From NCBI GenBank assembly GCA_964019055.1, contig OZ025221.1:4976968-5040967 (forward strand): a stretch of DNA of 64,000 nucleotides, in the 5' to 3' direction. Source of the DNA: Anthopleura xanthogrammica. Its lineage: Eukaryota; Cnidaria; Anthozoa; Actiniaria; Actiniidae. Both the position numbers and the translations under genes were made by a program. Below the pieces are notes generated by a model. It was not told the DNA's origin and made no database searches. It saw only the letters and a list, made by a program, of their open reading frames with translations. This document shows, in pieces, positions 63,998 through 64,000 of the stretch; positions within the stretch are counted from its first letter, which is position 1, and the number at the start of each line of letters is the position of its first letter.

Positions 63998-64000
63998 TTC

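Overview
The window is eukaryotic, animal-type DNA: AT-rich, with GT-AG spliceosomal introns, one-to-one animal orthologues (MAD1, gamma-glutamyl hydrolase, MXRA7, a USP43/USP31-type deubiquitinase), ANTP-class homeobox genes, and very many short inverted-repeat transposons (MITEs) in introns and between genes. Compact genes, many Mab-21/cGAS-like relatives and MITE crowding fit an anthozoan cnidarian (anemone or coral) best. That placement is inference; the sequence carries no species marker. No bacterial operon, CRISPR array or rRNA is present.

Layout, left to right. 1-5.1 kb: 3' part of an ankyrin-repeat gene (+). 5.1-9 kb: minisatellite and large inverted-repeat elements. 9.1-11.5 kb: a membrane-anchored Mab-21/cGAS-like nucleotidyltransferase gene (+). 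12.8-13.8 kb: a small gene (-) resembling RPS19BP1/AROS, head to head across about 370 bp with MAD1 (+, 16 coding exons, 14.2-24.4 kb). 24.4-27.9 kb: tandem copies of the MAD1 tail, MITEs, and a broken Penelope-like retroelement with a hammerhead-like motif. 27.9-32.9 kb: gamma-glutamyl hydrolase (+, 9 coding exons) with an intronic array of cAMP-response-element-like palindromes. 33.9-38.6 kb: two tandem homeobox genes (-) plus a third partial copy of their flank. 40.2-43.5 kb: MXRA7-like membrane protein (+). 44-47.9 kb: MITEs and an 84-bp minisatellite. 47.9-57.3 kb: USP43/31-like deubiquitinase (+, 9 coding exons). 57.4-60 kb: a run of MITEs. 60.1-63.4 kb: a satellite of about 303-bp hairpin units in a 6-unit, 1823-bp higher-order repeat. 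At the right edge there is a possible terminal exon.

The genes form no pathway. They are housekeeping and regulatory animal genes: spindle checkpoint, ribosome biogenesis, folate metabolism, ubiquitin removal, transcription, and possible innate immune nucleotide signalling. All exon structures were inferred by eye from splice sites and frame continuity. They are frame-consistent over whole genes, but no transcript evidence was available. The most interesting items are the transmembrane cGAS-like enzyme with apparently intact catalytic residues, the hairpin satellite, the CRE-like array, the recent homeobox duplication and the repeated MAD1 C-terminal exon.
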